Of a stretch of 64,000 bases of DNA, positions 22,472-32,221 are shown piece after piece (the first letter of the stretch is position 1; each line of letters starts with the position of its first letter). Below the pieces are notes generated by a model that searched no databases, was not told the origin of the DNA, and saw nothing but the letters and a program-made list of their open reading frames with translations. A program made the position numbers and the translations under genes. The stretch spans positions 1 to 64,000 of the forward strand of contig DASVAW010000158.1 of assembly GCA_036376135.1 (NCBI GenBank). Reading direction: 5' to 3'. The DNA comes from Candidatus Polarisedimenticolaceae bacterium (GTDB taxonomy: Bacteria; Acidobacteriota; Polarisedimenticolia; Polarisedimenticolales; DASRJG01).

Positions 22472-22575
22472 CGAAGCCCCAGGTGGCGGTGGCGCTCGGC
22501 AGGTCGTAACCGAGGGCAGCCGTGCCTAAATCGCTGCAAAAGAGCGGGGAAAGTAGCACGGCGGCTTTTCGAGGG

Positions 22576-22956
22576 TCAAGCCGAGGCGGCTGCGTCCTCC
22601 GGCATCTCGACGGTGCCTTCGAACTGTCCGCCGGGGGCGATGACCAAGCCCTTGGTCTCGAGCACGACGTGCCCGATGACCCGTCCTCCCGGCTGGATCT
22701 CGAGACGCTCGCGGACGTGGAGCGTTCCGCGAACGACGCCGGCGACGCACAACGTCGCCACGCGAAGCTCCTGCGACTCGATCACGCCGTGCGGTCCGAC
22801 GATGAGCGCGGAAGACGATTCGATCTTGCCGCGAATCTCGCCGTCGACGCGAAGGACTCCTCGGACGTTCAGGTCGCCCTCGAGGAGGGTGCCTTCGCCG
22901 AGGAAGCCGAGGATCTCGTCGGGAGCCGCTTCGTTCCGGGTCTTTCGTCCGAGCAT
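22576..22956 (-). CDS. Bactofilin (polymer-forming cytoskeletal protein)
   Basis: A 126-residue bactofilin. A short disordered N-terminus is followed by a right-handed beta-helix of repeated six-residue turns (GDLNVRGVLRVDGEIRGKI and similar), ending in an acidic Ala-rich tail. Bactofilins self-assemble into nucleotide-free filaments that position cell-wall enzymes or, in Myxococcus, the ParABS machinery. Its place directly downstream of parB supports a link to chromosome segregation, by comparison with Myxococcus (established for that genus, inferred here). The 222-base gap toward parB contains a palindrome array that may control it. Confidence 0.92.
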   Translation of the reverse strand: MLGRKTRNEAAPDEILGFLGEGTLLEGDLNVRGVLRVDGEIRGKIESSSALIVGPHGVIESQELRVATLCVAGVVRGTLHVRERLEIQPGGRVIGHVVLETKGLVIAPGGQFEGTVEMPEDAAASA

Positions 22957-23070
22957 GCCGTACTGCGTTGCCAGATGCGTACCAGGGAATTCGATTGAGG
23001 GAATCGGCTTTATCTCGGTGCGGCTTACGGCCCGGGGCGATCGGTCACGGAATTGTAGTGTCTGACTTCA

Positions 23071-23175
23071 GCCGACGAAATTGTCGGCGACACCTATGCG
23101 CCGACATTTGTGTCGGCATACTTCACTAGCAGACATAATTGTCGGCAGATTGCATTTGCCGACCATTCTGTCGGC
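23071..23175. repeat. Array of four 18-bp palindromes with exact 29-bp period
   Basis: Four copies of GCCGAC-N6-GTCGGC begin at 23071, 23100, 23129 and 23158, each start exactly 29 bases after the last. The six central bases are AT-rich (GAAATT, ATTTGT, ATAATT, CATTCT). Copy 3 has one arm change (GCAGAC). The three 11-base spacers (from 23089, 23118 and 23147) share no sequence. A weaker fifth copy may lie at 23043-23060 (11 of 18 matches, 28-base offset). The array fills the gap between the parB stop and bactofilin. It could be a protein-binding array (operator or centromere-like) or a series of RNA hairpins. It does not match the parS consensus and is not CRISPR-like. Confidence 0.9.
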
Positions 23176-23178
23176 GAG

Positions 23179-24117
23179 TCACGCCGACGGTGGATTGCGG
23201 CGGCGGCCGGCGTCGAAGAGGAGGTTGTAGAGACGATCGAGCTCTTCCGGCCCGAAATAGTGCAGCTCGAGCCGACCCCCCTTCCCCCGCCCCACGATCC
23301 GGACGCGGGTGCCGAGGACGCGCTCGAGCTTCTGCTCGGCCGCGGCGACGTTCGGGTCTTTCCGCGTCGCGACGGTCTTCCTCGCCGAAGCCGCCCCTTC
23401 GCGGCTCTGGCGGGTGACCCACGCTTCCACCTGGCGAACGGACCAGCCTTCCTTTTCGACCCGCTCGGCGAGCTCGATCTGCGCGTTGGGCGTCGCGAGA
23501 CCCAGGATCGCTCTCGCCTGCCCCATCGAGAGTTTTCCCCGTCGAACGCGTTCCTGGACCTGCCGGGGCAGCTGCAGGAGCCGGAGCACGTTCGTGACCG
23601 TGACCCGGCTCTTCCCCACGCGGTCCGCGACCGCCTCCTGCGTCAACCCGAGGTCCTGAAGGAGCACCTGGTACGCCTGCGCCTCCTCGATCGCATTGAG
23701 CTCCGCGCGCTGGACGTTCTCGATCAAGGCCAGCTCGAGGAGCCGCGCGTCCGGGACATCCCGCACGACGGCGGGGATCCGGTGCAGCCCCGCGCGCTGG
23801 GCGGCCCGCCAGCGTCGCTCGCCGGCGATCAGCTCGAAGTGCCCATCGCCACGGGGTCGGACGACGACCGGCTGGATCAGCCCTTGGGACTTGAGGGACT
23901 GCGTGAGCTCGGCCAGCGCCTCCTCGTCGAAATCCTGACGAGGCTGTCTGGGGTTGGGGTGGATCCGATCGATGTCGATGTGGCTCTCGCCGGAGGGGAC
24001 CCCACGGGTCTTCGTGTCGGGGGCCGCGGCAGCCGGAACGCCCGGTGTCGGGGGGGCGGGACGTGGTGCTTGGGGGATGAGGCTACCGAGGCCCTTCCCC
24101 AATGCCTTGCGCTTCAT
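23179..24117 (-). CDS. parB: Chromosome partition protein ParB (CTPase clamp)
   Basis: A 312-residue ParB/Spo0J. The N-terminal KALGKGLGSLIP contacts ParA. After a Pro-rich linker comes the CTP-binding domain with IHPNPRQPRQDF, the box LIAGERRWRAAQRAG and ALIENVQRAELNAIEEAQAY. The helix-turn-helix (LTQEAVADRVGKSRVTVTNVLRLLQLP) binds parS. The C-terminal part is the dimerisation domain. ParB loads at parS and spreads as a sliding clamp to segregate origins. It overlaps parA by 35 bases. The palindrome array begins just past its stop. Confidence 0.96.
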   Translation of the reverse strand: MKRKALGKGLGSLIPQAPRPAPPTPGVPAAAAPDTKTRGVPSGESHIDIDRIHPNPRQPRQDFDEEALAELTQSLKSQGLIQPVVVRPRGDGHFELIAGERRWRAAQRAGLHRIPAVVRDVPDARLLELALIENVQRAELNAIEEAQAYQVLLQDLGLTQEAVADRVGKSRVTVTNVLRLLQLPRQVQERVRRGKLSMGQARAILGLATPNAQIELAERVEKEGWSVRQVEAWVTRQSREGAASARKTVATRKDPNVAAAEQKLERVLGTRVRIVGRGKGGRLELHYFGPEELDRLYNLLFDAGRRRNPPSA

Positions 24118-24874
24118 GTTCGAGGAACTCCTTGGCGAGATTCAGGTACGCCTCCGCCCCTTTGGAGCGGATGTCGTACAGGAAGATCGGCTTGCCGTGG
24201 CTCGGCGCCTCGCCCAGACGGATGTTGCGAGGGACCACCGTGCGAAAGACGCGATCGCCGAAGACCGCCCGAACTTCGTCGACGACTTGTCTCGAGAGGT
24301 TGGTCCGCTCGTCGTACATCGTCATGAGGACACCCCCCACCGTGAGGGCCGGATTCAGGACCTCTCGGATTCGATCCAGCGTATCCATCAGCTGCGCGAT
24401 CCCCTCGAGGGCGAGGTATTCGCACTGGACGGGAATGAGGACCGCATCCGCCGCCGTCAGCGCATTCACCGTCAGCAATCCGAGGGACGGAGGGCAATCC
24501 AGGAAGACGTGATCGTAGGCGTCCCGAACGCCTCCGAGCGAACCACGCAGCCGGTACTCCCGTCGCTCGGCGTCCACGAGCTCCACCTCCGCTCCGATGA
24601 GGTGTCGGTCCGACGGGACGAGGGCGAGGCAGGGGAGACCGGGAACGGGAACGGCCAGCGAGGCCAGTTCGGCGTCGCCGACAAGCGCGTCGTAGAGCGA
24701 CGCCCGCTCGGCGTCTTCCGGGAAACCCAGCGCGCGGGTGGAGTTGGCCTGGGGATCGGCATCCACCAGGAGAGTCCGGCGCTCGGCGATCGCGAGGGCG
24801 GCGGCGAGGCTCACCGCCGTCGTGGTCTTCCCGACCCCGCCTTTCTGATTGACGATCGCGATGACTTTGCCCAA
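24083..24874 (-). CDS. parA: Chromosome partition ATPase ParA (Soj)
   Basis: A 263-residue deviant-Walker ATPase. IAIVNQKGGVGKTTTAVSLA holds the signature lysine and P-loop, VDADPQANST is motif A', and HVFLDCPPSLGLLTVNAL is Walker B. Start: TTG at 24872-24874 gives the usual N-terminus GKVIAIVNQKGG and has GGGAG five bases upstream. A longer reading from ATG at 24928 would translate through a parS-like site (MFHVERR...) and has no similar ribosome site, so it is less likely. ParA binds DNA non-specifically and moves ParB-parS complexes. Confidence 0.93.
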   Translation of the reverse strand: MGKVIAIVNQKGGVGKTTTAVSLAAALAIAERRTLLVDADPQANSTRALGFPEDAERASLYDALVGDAELASLAVPVPGLPCLALVPSDRHLIGAEVELVDAERREYRLRGSLGGVRDAYDHVFLDCPPSLGLLTVNALTAADAVLIPVQCEYLALEGIAQLMDTLDRIREVLNPALTVGGVLMTMYDERTNLSRQVVDEVRAVFGDRVFRTVVPRNIRLGEAPSHGKPIFLYDIRSKGAEAYLNLAKEFLEHEAQGIGEGPR

Positions 24875-24912
24875 CGACGCTCCCGGGCCGCGGAATCTAG
24901 CACGAGCACGGC

Positions 24913-24926
24913 GTTCCACGTGGAAC
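24913..24926. promoter_or_regulatory. parS-like site 1
   Basis: GTTCCACGTGGAAC is a perfect 14-base palindrome, differing from the canonical parS core GTTTCACGTGAAAC at two symmetric positions. It lies about 40 bases before the TTG start of parA. parS sites near parAB are the normal loading points for ParB. Confidence 0.88.
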
Positions 24927-24953
24927 ACGGGACCCGCGTGCTCGAGGCGGGGA

Positions 24954-24967
24954 GTTCCACGTGGAAC
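24954..24967. promoter_or_regulatory. parS-like site 2
   Basis: A second identical GTTCCACGTGGAAC, 41 bases from the first (start to start). Two identical sites so close, in the parA upstream region, support real ParB binding and possible autoregulation of parAB. Confidence 0.88.
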
Positions 24968-25002
24968 GTCGGCACGCCACGCGAGCCGCTGCCGAGGCCG
25001 CT

Positions 25003-25030
25003 CATGTTTTTCTTTTAATTCTTAAAGTTT
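25003..25030. other. AT-rich patch between feoB and parA
   Basis: A run of A/T-rich bases in a very GC-rich region, including the near-palindrome CTTTTAATTCTTAAAG (25012-25027). It may be a promoter for parAB or part of the feoB transcript end. A short GGCCAC-G-GTGGCC repeat at 25061-25073 lies nearer feoB but is too far from the A/T run for a standard intrinsic terminator. Nothing else is seen in the 220-base gap apart from the parS-like sites. Confidence 0.35.
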
Positions 25031-25094
25031 GAGGAGGGTGGAGCGGGCCGACATGTCGCCGGCCACGGTGGCCGCGACGAACGGCCGACGGACT

Positions 25095-27314
25095 TCAGAA
25101 CCCGGCGACCCAGCGCCCGATCTGGGCGACGACGAAACAGATCGAGAACCCAAGCACGAGCGGAAGGGCGACGGAGACCGTCGTCCACTTCATCGAGCCC
25201 GTCTCCTTGTAGATCGTGTAGATCGTCGTGGAGCACGGGTTGTGAAAGAGGCTGAAGAGCATGAGGTTCACACCCGTCAACGCCGTCCAGCCCGCGCCGC
25301 GCAGCAGGACCTCGACCTCCTGCGCCTGGTCGAGCTCGAACATCACGCCGGCCCCGGCTCCGACGCCGACGATGCCCCGGGTCAGCACGGTCAGCATCAG
25401 GATCGTGGGGATCACGATCTCGTTGGCGGGGATCGCGACGACGTAGGCGAGGAGGATCACCCCGTTCAGACCGATCAGCAACCCCACGGGATCGAGCCAA
25501 TCGACGAGCACGTGCGCGAGCGTCTGTCCGCCGAGGTGGATGTTGCCGACGAGCCAGATCGCCGCCCCCGCGGGAGCCGCGAAGACGACCGCACGCCACA
25601 GGACGATCAGTGTCCGGTCGACGAGCGAGGTATAGAGCGTGCTCAGGATCCGGGGAGGACGGTAGGGGGGCAGCTCGAGGCTGAAGGTCGTCGGCTCGCC
25701 GCGAAGCGCGGTTCGGGTGAGAAACCAGGACGAGACCAGCGCGGCGGCGACCCCGAGCAACGTCACCGCCACCACCGCGCCCGCGGCGACGAGCCCGGCG
25801 AGCCCCGCCGGAGCGACGGAGCCGAGGAAGATCGTCGCGACGAGGATCTGCGTCGGCCATCGCCCGTTGCACAACGAGAAGTTGTTGGTGAGGATCGCGA
25901 CGAGCCGTTCGCGGGGGCTGTCGATGACTCGCGTCGCGACGACGCCCGCCGCGTTGCAGCCGAACCCCATGCACATCGTGAGCGCCTGCTTTCCGTGGGC
26001 GCCGGCTCGACGGAACAGGGGATCGAGGTTGAAGGCGACGCGGGGGAGGTATCCGAAGTCCTCGAGGAGGGTGAAGAGCGGGAAGAAGATCGCCATCGGA
26101 GGCAACATGACCGCGATGACCCACGCGGTGGCCAGGTAGACCCCGTCGGCCAGCAGACCGGTGAGCCACGACGGCGAGCCGACGGCCACGAGCGCCGCGC
26201 GCACCCAGCCGTGGCCGTGGTCGACGAGCGCGGTCGCGAGCATCGAGGAGGGGACGTTCGCCCCGGCGATCGTCAGCCAGAAGACGACCGCGAGCATCAG
26301 CAACATGACGGGGAAACCCCAGAGGCGGCTGGTCAGCAGGCGGTCGAGGGTCCGATCGAGGTCGAAGCGGGCCCGGCGCAGTCCGGAGAGCTGGACCTTC
26401 GCCGCGATCCGCTCGGCGGCGGCGAAGATGGCCTCGGTGATCCGGTCGTGAAAGTCGGGAGGGAGCTTCCAGCGCTCGTCTCGGGCGACCGCGAGGATCC
26501 GCACGCCCTCCGGATGGTCCGGCGGATCGGCTTCGTCCCGCTCCGATGGCCTCGAACCGCCCGCGACGTCCGCGGCCAGCGCGCCCAGCTCCCGCTGGCG
26601 CACGGCACGGGCGACGCGTTCGTCGGCGTTCAGCAGGCGCAACGCGACCCAGCGGGCATTCGGCAGCCCCGGGATCGCCGCCTCCACCGCATCCGCAACG
26701 GTCGCGATCCGCGATTCGATCTCGACGGCGTGGCGGAGGATGCGAAACGGCCGCGTCGGCTGCTCGCCGCGGGCCATGCGCGCGATCGCCTCGCGCAGCG
26801 CATCGATGCCTTCGCCTTTCCGCGCGGATGCCGCGATCACCGGTACACCGAGCTCGCGGGAGAGAGCCTCCGGATCGATGCCGATGCCGTGGCGTCGCGC
26901 CTCGTCCATGAGATTGAGGCAGAGGACGACGCGGTCCGTCACCTCCAGGACCTGGAGCGCGAGGTTCAGATTCCGCTCGAGGCGGGTCGCGTCCAGCACG
27001 ACGACGGTCACGTCGGGGCGCCCGAACAGCAGGAAGTCGCGCGCGACCTCCTCGTCGGTGCTCCCCGCCTGCAGGCTGTACGTTCCGGGGAGGTCGACGA
27101 TCTTGAATCGCTTCCCCTCCTGCTCGAAGCGACCCTCGGCGCGTGACACGGTCTTCCCGGGCCAGTTCCCGGTGTGCTGGCGCATGCCGGTGAGGGCGTT
27201 GAACACCGTGCTCTTGCCGGTGTTCGGGTTCCCCGCGAGGGCGACGACGAAGTCGAACCGCTCCGGGCGGGCGTCGATCTGGACGAGTTTCGGAGCGCGG
27301 CCGACGCCGATCAC
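25095..27314 (-). CDS. feoB: Ferrous iron transporter FeoB
   Basis: A 739-residue Fe(II) permease with a cytoplasmic G-protein domain and a polytopic membrane domain. G1 is [17 protein letters not shown], switch region [14 protein letters not shown]3 [11 protein letters not shown] and G4 LNLMDEA. The membrane part has two Gate regions, including [15 protein letters not shown] and [16 protein letters not shown] with the conserved Cys, and a later [13 protein letters not shown]. Start: GTG at 27312-27314 overlapping the stop of the regulator gene (GTGA). Coupling to a FeoA-containing protein fits its role. Its position between rsmG and parA is unusual. Confidence 0.95.
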   Translation of the reverse strand: MIGVGRAPKLVQIDARPERFDFVVALAGNPNTGKSTVFNALTGMRQHTGNWPGKTVSRAEGRFEQEGKRFKIVDLPGTYSLQAGSTDEEVARDFLLFGRPDVTVVVLDATRLERNLNLALQVLEVTDRVVLCLNLMDEARRHGIGIDPEALSRELGVPVIAASARKGEGIDALREAIARMARGEQPTRPFRILRHAVEIESRIATVADAVEAAIPGLPNARWVALRLLNADERVARAVRQRELGALAADVAGGSRPSERDEADPPDHPEGVRILAVARDERWKLPPDFHDRITEAIFAAAERIAAKVQLSGLRRARFDLDRTLDRLLTSRLWGFPVMLLMLAVVFWLTIAGANVPSSMLATALVDHGHGWVRAALVAVGSPSWLTGLLADGVYLATAWVIAVMLPPMAIFFPLFTLLEDFGYLPRVAFNLDPLFRRAGAHGKQALTMCMGFGCNAAGVVATRVIDSPRERLVAILTNNFSLCNGRWPTQILVATIFLGSVAPAGLAGLVAAGAVVAVTLLGVAAALVSSWFLTRTALRGEPTTFSLELPPYRPPRILSTLYTSLVDRTLIVLWRAVVFAAPAGAAIWLVGNIHLGGQTLAHVLVDWLDPVGLLIGLNGVILLAYVVAIPANEIVIPTILMLTVLTRGIVGVGAGAGVMFELDQAQEVEVLLRGAGWTALTGVNLMLFSLFHNPCSTTIYTIYKETGSMKWTTVSVALPLVLGFSICFVVAQIGRWVAGF

Positions 27315-28354
27315 GAGGACACCGCTTCGGATGCGGTCTCGACGGGATCGAGCTCGATCCACTCCGCCTGGGCTCGGCGGAGCGCGATCAGGGCGCCGCG
27401 TACGCGGTAGGCGACGGGGTCGCCGCCCAGGCTCGCGAATTCCGCACGGATCGAGGTGCCCGGGACGATCCCGAGGTCGAGGAGCCGGCGCCGCTGTGCC
27501 CCCTGGCAGGCGGGGGAGAGACGCCGGACCCTACCGCTCCTGCCCGCCGCGAGGCCCGCGAGGGTGCGAACCCCCGGCGCTTCGAGCTCGGTCGTGGGAA
27601 ACACCGTGATCGCCGGCGCCAGCACGCGGGCCAGCTCGGTGACCCGACCTTCGATCTCGACACGCACCGTCGACGGGGTCGACTCACGCAGCCGCACGAG
27701 CGAACCCACGTGGAGACCGGCCGATCGGAGGCGCTCGAACGCCTCGGGAGGCTCGTCCTCGAGATGGACCACCCGCCCCCCGTCTCCCGGCGCGAGCGCC
27801 GAAAGCGCCACCCCGCGGGACGGCGGGAGCTCGCCGTCCGCGGTCGGAATCGGATCCCCGTGTGGATCGAACCGGGGGTGGCCCATCCGGGCGGCGAGCG
27901 CCTCGACCTCTTCGCGGGAAAGTTCGTGCTCCCTGGCGTCGGCGAGGGCGTGCCATTCCTCGGGCTCCACTCCCGTGCGATCGGCGAGGTACCGCTCGAG
28001 GAGGCGGTGGCTCCGTACGATCCGCAGCGCGTAGGCGCGTCCCTCCTCGGTGAGCACGACCCCCGCCCCTTCGGCTCGGGCGAGGGCGCGGTCCTGGAGG
28101 CGGGTGAGGATCTCCAAGGCGCGCTCCCGACGGATCTCGAGAGCACCGGCCAGGGTGTCCGCGTGGGCCGGCTGGCCGTCCGCCGTGGCGTGAAACAGGT
28201 GCTTGAGGGCGTCCTCGATCAGGACCTGTTCCGACCGCCGGGGCGACCGCGCACGGGTCGGACCTCCCCGTCGAGGCCACAGCAACAACACGATCACGAC
28301 CGCGACGAGGACGAACGTCAGCAAGGCGACGCGTGGATCGATCACAGAAAGCAC
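27311..28354 (-). CDS. Membrane-anchored DtxR-like protein with tandem FeoA domains
   Basis: A 347-residue multi-domain protein. Residues 9-26 form a single membrane helix, followed by a basic cytoplasmic linker. Residues about 42-110 are a winged helix like DtxR/MntR. Residues 114-170 hold the DtxR dimerisation and metal region ([30 protein letters not shown] with likely ligands H135, E142 and H143, and PHGDPIP). Residues about 181-252 and 262-336 are two SH3-like FeoA domains. DtxR proteins repress iron or manganese genes when metal-loaded; FeoA stimulates FeoB. Here both are joined and tethered to the membrane, ahead of and overlapping feoB. Start codon GTG (28352-28354); a second in-frame GTG lies three codons on. 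No strong ribosome site is visible. Confidence 0.82.
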   Translation of the reverse strand: MLSVIDPRVALLTFVLVAVVIVLLLWPRRGGPTRARSPRRSEQVLIEDALKHLFHATADGQPAHADTLAGALEIRRERALEILTRLQDRALARAEGAGVVLTEEGRAYALRIVRSHRLLERYLADRTGVEPEEWHALADAREHELSREEVEALAARMGHPRFDPHGDPIPTADGELPPSRGVALSALAPGDGGRVVHLEDEPPEAFERLRSAGLHVGSLVRLRESTPSTVRVEIEGRVTELARVLAPAITVFPTTELEAPGVRTLAGLAAGRSGRVRRLSPACQGAQRRRLLDLGIVPGTSIRAEFASLGGDPVAYRVRGALIALRRAQAEWIELDPVETASEAVSS

Positions 28355-28368
28355 GACTTAGAGATACT

Positions 28369-29052
28369 TCAAACTTCAGATTTTGGCCAGCCAAAAAAAC
28401 ATGCGGGGGCGAACTGGACGACCCGTCCCCGCTCGAGGGAGGGGAGGGGGCGCTCCGCCACCCTGCGCCATCGGTCCCACGACGAGCGTCGGGCGATCTC
28501 GTCGATCCCGTCCCCAGCCCAGACCAGCAGGCAACCCTCCTTCGAGACCACCGAAGCGAGCTTCGGGAGCAACCGCTCCCACCCCCCCATCGCCCGCGTC
28601 GCGAGCACCGCGATCGGCCCGACGGGTTCGAGATCCGACGGGCGCTGCACGTTCGATTGAAGGACCCGTCCTCCGCCGAGGCCCGAAACGCTCAGAGCCC
28701 GAGAAAGAAACTCCGCCTTCCGCGGGGAGCTTTCCACCAATACCGGGATCAACCCGGGCCTGGCCAGCGCGAGGGGGATTCCCGGGTAGCCGTTGCCGCT
28801 GCCGAGGTCGACGAGGGTCCCGCCCAGGGTCGCGTCGAGCAGCGCAGCGCCGACCAGCGACTCGCTGACGTGCCGTTGGACGAATGCCTTCGGATCGCGG
28901 ATTGCGGTGAGATGAAGTCTCTCGTTGCAGCCGTCCACGGCGCGGGCGTGGGCGGCGAGCGCGGCGACCTGCTCCGACGTCAGGGGCACGCCCACCTCGG
29001 CCCCGACGCGGTCGATCGCCCCCTCGAGGTCGAAGGCGTCGAACAGGCTCAC
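28369..29052 (-). CDS. rsmG: 16S rRNA m7G527 methyltransferase RsmG
   Basis: A 227-residue methyltransferase that modifies G527 of 16S rRNA. The N-terminal helices include [20 protein letters not shown]. The SAM motif is [18 protein letters not shown], followed by [13 protein letters not shown] and the catalytic-region [16 protein letters not shown] start overlaps the mnmG stop (29049-29052). The classic mnmG-rsmG-parA order is kept, except that two iron genes are inserted before parA. Confidence 0.94.
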   Translation of the reverse strand: MSLFDAFDLEGAIDRVGAEVGVPLTSEQVAALAAHARAVDGCNERLHLTAIRDPKAFVQRHVSESLVGAALLDATLGGTLVDLGSGNGYPGIPLALARPGLIPVLVESSPRKAEFLSRALSVSGLGGGRVLQSNVQRPSDLEPVGPIAVLATRAMGGWERLLPKLASVVSKEGCLLVWAGDGIDEIARRSSWDRWRRVAERPLPSLERGRVVQFAPACFFGWPKSEV

Positions 29053-30863
29053 CGCGCGCACTCGCGCTCGACGTAGGCGGCGAGCAAGGCGAGCGCGGGA
29101 GGGGTCATGCCGTCGATGCGACCGGCGCGGCCGATCGTTTCGGGTCGGATCCGCTCGAGTTTCTCGACGATCTCGTGCGAGAGGCCGGGCAGCCCCCGGA
29201 AGCGCATGTCCTCCGGAATGCGCCGCGACCCCGATCGGCGGACCCGTTCGGCCTCGCGCCGCTGCCGTTCGACATAACCCGCGTACCGGATCCGGTCGGC
29301 CACCGCCTCGCGATCGCGCGAAGACAATCGAGCGAGCGACGGGCTCCCGGCGCACACCGACCCGACGTCGCCGTCGGGCCGGCGCAGGAGGTCCGCGGTG
29401 GTGAGCGACCCCTCGCGGCGCTCTCGTTCCGCCGCCGCGCACGCGGCGTCGAGCATCGCGCCGCGCGCCGCTTCCCGCTCCGCGACCGCCTTCCCGACGA
29501 GACCCAGCCGCCGTCCGTGCGGATGGAGTCGTCGCGGCGCGGACTCGACGCCGAGCAGGAGCCGGTACTCGGCCCTCGAGGTGAACATCCGGTACGGCTC
29601 GCTCGTGCCGCGAGTGACGAGATCGTCGACGAGGACGCCGAGGTAGGCCTCCTCGCGGCCGAGGACCAGGGGAGGTGCCCCCGCGGCGGCGAGGGCCGCG
29701 TTGATCCCCGCCATCAGGCCGAGCCCGGCCGCCTCCTCGTACCCCGTCGTCCCGTTGATCTGGCCGGCGAGGTACAGGCCGCGCACGCGTTTCGTCTCGA
29801 GGGTGGGATGCAGCTCCGTGGGGTCGACGTAGTCGTACTCGACGGCGTATCCCGGCCGGATGATCTCGGCGGACTCGAGCCCCTCGACGGCGTGCACCAT
29901 CTCCAGCTGCACGTCCGGGGGCAGCGACGTCGAGAACCCGTTCACGTAGAGCAGGTCGCTGTCCAGCCCTTCCGGCTCGAGGAAGAGCTGATGTCGGTCC
30001 CGGTCGGAGAACCGCACGACCTTGTCCTCGAGGGATGGGCAATACCGCGGCCCCCGGGCGCGGATCGCCCCGCTGAACAGCGGGCTGCGGTCGAGGTTGG
30101 AGGCGACGGTCCGATGGACGCGCTCGTTGGTGAAGGCGATGTGGCAGGGGACCTGCGGCAACGTCGGTGCCGTGGTGCGGGACGAGAAGAAGCTGGGCTC
30201 CACGTCGCCGGGCTGCGAAGGGAATCGATCCAGGTCGACGCTCGACCGGCGCAGCCGCGGCGGCGTGCCGGTCTTGAACCGCCCCATCCGGAACCCGAGC
30301 CCGCGGAGAGACTCCGACAGCGCGTTCGCCGGCTCCTCGCCGACGCGCCCGCCGGGGGCCTGCTCGAGCCCCACGTGCAGCAGGCCCCGCAGGAACGTCC
30401 CCGTCGTGACGACCACGCGTTCGGCGAGGCAGTTCCTCCCGTCCGCGAGCTCCACGCCGCGCGCCACGCCCCCCTCCACGACGAGGCGGGTGACCTCGCC
30501 CTCGAGGAGCGTGAGCCCGGGGCACTCCCGTACCGTCGCCAGCATCGTCCGGTGGTAGATCTCCTTGTCCTGCTGGGCGCGCGGCCCACGGACCGCGGGC
30601 CCGCGCGAGCGATTGAGAAGCCGGAACTGGATCCCGCACGCATCCGCGACGCGCGCCATCGCGCCGCCCAGCGCGTCGATCTCTGCGACGAGATGCCCCT
30701 TGGCCAGCCCTCCGATCGCGGGATTGCAGGACATCCTTGCGACCGAAGACGGGCGCAAGGTGACGAGCGCGGTCGCGCGCCCCATGCGCGCCGACGCCAG
30801 CGCCGCCTCGCATCCGGCGTGCCCCGCGCCCACGACCACCACGTCGAACCGGTGCACGCTCAC
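29049..30863 (-). CDS. mnmG: tRNA U34 carboxymethylaminomethyl-modifying enzyme MnmG
   Basis: A 604-residue FAD enzyme that, with MnmE, builds the cmnm5 group on wobble uridine. The FAD-binding [17 protein letters not shown] is near the N-terminus. [37 protein letters not shown] and [20 protein letters not shown] are family signatures. The C-terminal helical domain, which binds MnmE, ends [22 protein letters not shown] start at 30861-30863 overlaps the mnmE stop. Slightly shorter than typical (about 620). Confidence 0.96.
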   Translation of the reverse strand: MSVHRFDVVVVGAGHAGCEAALASARMGRATALVTLRPSSVARMSCNPAIGGLAKGHLVAEIDALGGAMARVADACGIQFRLLNRSRGPAVRGPRAQQDKEIYHRTMLATVRECPGLTLLEGEVTRLVVEGGVARGVELADGRNCLAERVVVTTGTFLRGLLHVGLEQAPGGRVGEEPANALSESLRGLGFRMGRFKTGTPPRLRRSSVDLDRFPSQPGDVEPSFFSSRTTAPTLPQVPCHIAFTNERVHRTVASNLDRSPLFSGAIRARGPRYCPSLEDKVVRFSDRDRHQLFLEPEGLDSDLLYVNGFSTSLPPDVQLEMVHAVEGLESAEIIRPGYAVEYDYVDPTELHPTLETKRVRGLYLAGQINGTTGYEEAAGLGLMAGINAALAAAGAPPLVLGREEAYLGVLVDDLVTRGTSEPYRMFTSRAEYRLLLGVESAPRRLHPHGRRLGLVGKAVAEREAARGAMLDAACAAAERERREGSLTTADLLRRPDGDVGSVCAGSPSLARLSSRDREAVADRIRYAGYVERQRREAERVRRSGSRRIPEDMRFRGLPGLSHEIVEKLERIRPETIGRAGRIDGMTPPALALLAAYVERECAR

Positions 30864-32209
30864 TTCCCGATGCAGAACGTGGAGAAGATCCGATCGTACA
30901 GCGCGTCGTGCGCGAGCTCGCCCACGATCTCCGCGAGGCTCGCTTGCGCCTCCCTCAGGTCCTCGATCGCGAGCTCTTCCGAGAGGCCCGAGGACAGCGC
31001 CGAAGCGGCGCGCTCCATCGCCTCCACCCCCGAGCGGATCGCCTCCGCGTGGCGGGCGTCGGTGACGAGCGCGTCCTCGGCGGGCCGGCTGCCCGCGAGC
31101 GCGGCGCCGAGCGCCGCGCGCAAGGCGTCGAGCCCCGAGCCGGTCACCGCCGAGACCGGCACCGCCCCCTCGGGAGGTTGCGCGTCGCCCCCGGGCAGGT
31201 CGCACTTGTTCCACGCGAGGATCGCCGGACCGTTCCGTGCCAGGACCTCCCGCTCGACCTCGCCCGGAGCACGCGTCCGGTCGAGGACCAGGATCACGAC
31301 GTCGGCGCCGGCCACGGCCTCCCGCGCGCGCCGGACCCCCTCGCGCTCCACGGGGTCGGCGTCGTCCCGCAGACCCGCCGTGTCCACGAGCCTCGCCGGG
31401 ATCCCGTCGACGTCGAGGGTCTCCTCGAGCGTGTCCCGCGTCGTGCCCGGAACCGGGGAGACGATCGCCCGTTCGCGAGCGAGGAGCGCGTTGAACAGCG
31501 AGGACTTGCCGGCGTTGGGACGCCCGGTGAGGGCGACGGTCGCCCCCTCGCGGACCAGCCGGCCGGTGCGGTACGAAGCCAGCAGCGACGAGGCCTCCGC
31601 GAGGAGCGACGCGAGGCTCTCTTCGAGCGCCCGCGGCGGGAGGTGCACCTCCGACTCCTCCACGAACTCGACGGCGGCCTCGGCCCGGGCCACGAGGTCG
31701 AGCAACCGCTCGCTCAGCGGCCGGATCCGCGCCGAGATCGCCCCCTCGGCCTGGGCGAGCGCGACGCGGGCCTGATAGGCCGTACGCGCCTCGATCAGGT
31801 CGCGTACGGCCTCGGCTCGCGGCAGATCGAGGCGACCGTTCCGAACGGCGCGATAGCTGAACTCACCCGGGCCGGCCGCCGCGCACCCGCCGCGCAGCGC
31901 CGCGTCGAGCAACGCCCGCAGCACCGGCGGGCTCCCGTGGGTCCACAGCTCCGCGGCGGGCTCGCCGGTGAACGACGACGACGCGGCGAACAAGACGAGG
32001 AAGCCGTGGTCGATCGCCCGGCCGTCCCCGTCGAGGAACGTCCCGAACACCGGTCGGCCCCCCGGAAGGGGGCGAGCACCCTCGCGGCGGGCGCGGAACC
32101 GCGCGAGCGCCTGCCGATGGGCGTCGGGTCCGCTCAGGCGCACGGCGCCGATCCCGCCGCGGCCCGCGGGAGTCGCTACGGCAGCGACGGTCCGCTCGAG
32201 GTCCAGCAT
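30860..32209 (-). CDS. mnmE: tRNA modification GTPase MnmE
   Basis: A 449-residue GTPase. The N-terminal formyl-THF-binding domain starts [21 protein letters not shown]. The G domain inserted in a helical domain has G1 [18 protein letters not shown]2/G3 GTTRDTLEE and [17 protein letters not shown], and G4 WNKCDLP. The protein ends in CIGK, the C-terminal Cys motif needed for tRNA modification. It works as a complex with MnmG, whose gene overlaps it. ATG start. Confidence 0.96.
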   Translation of the reverse strand: MLDLERTVAAVATPAGRGGIGAVRLSGPDAHRQALARFRARREGARPLPGGRPVFGTFLDGDGRAIDHGFLVLFAASSSFTGEPAAELWTHGSPPVLRALLDAALRGGCAAAGPGEFSYRAVRNGRLDLPRAEAVRDLIEARTAYQARVALAQAEGAISARIRPLSERLLDLVARAEAAVEFVEESEVHLPPRALEESLASLLAEASSLLASYRTGRLVREGATVALTGRPNAGKSSLFNALLARERAIVSPVPGTTRDTLEETLDVDGIPARLVDTAGLRDDADPVEREGVRRAREAVAGADVVILVLDRTRAPGEVEREVLARNGPAILAWNKCDLPGGDAQPPEGAVPVSAVTGSGLDALRAALGAALAGSRPAEDALVTDARHAEAIRSGVEAMERAASALSSGLSEELAIEDLREAQASLAEIVGELAHDALYDRIFSTFCIGK

Positions 32210-32221
32210 CGCGGCACGAGC

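Noticed and set aside
23071-23175. CRISPR array
   Set aside because: Units are short palindromes with 11-base spacers, too small for CRISPR spacers, and no cas genes are present.
24875-24928. Upstream ATG extension of ParA
   Set aside because: It would translate a parS-like site and unconserved Arg-rich sequence; the TTG with a ribosome site gives the normal N-terminus.
25061-25073. Intrinsic terminator for feoB
   Set aside because: The stem is only six bases and lies about 30 bases from the A/T run.
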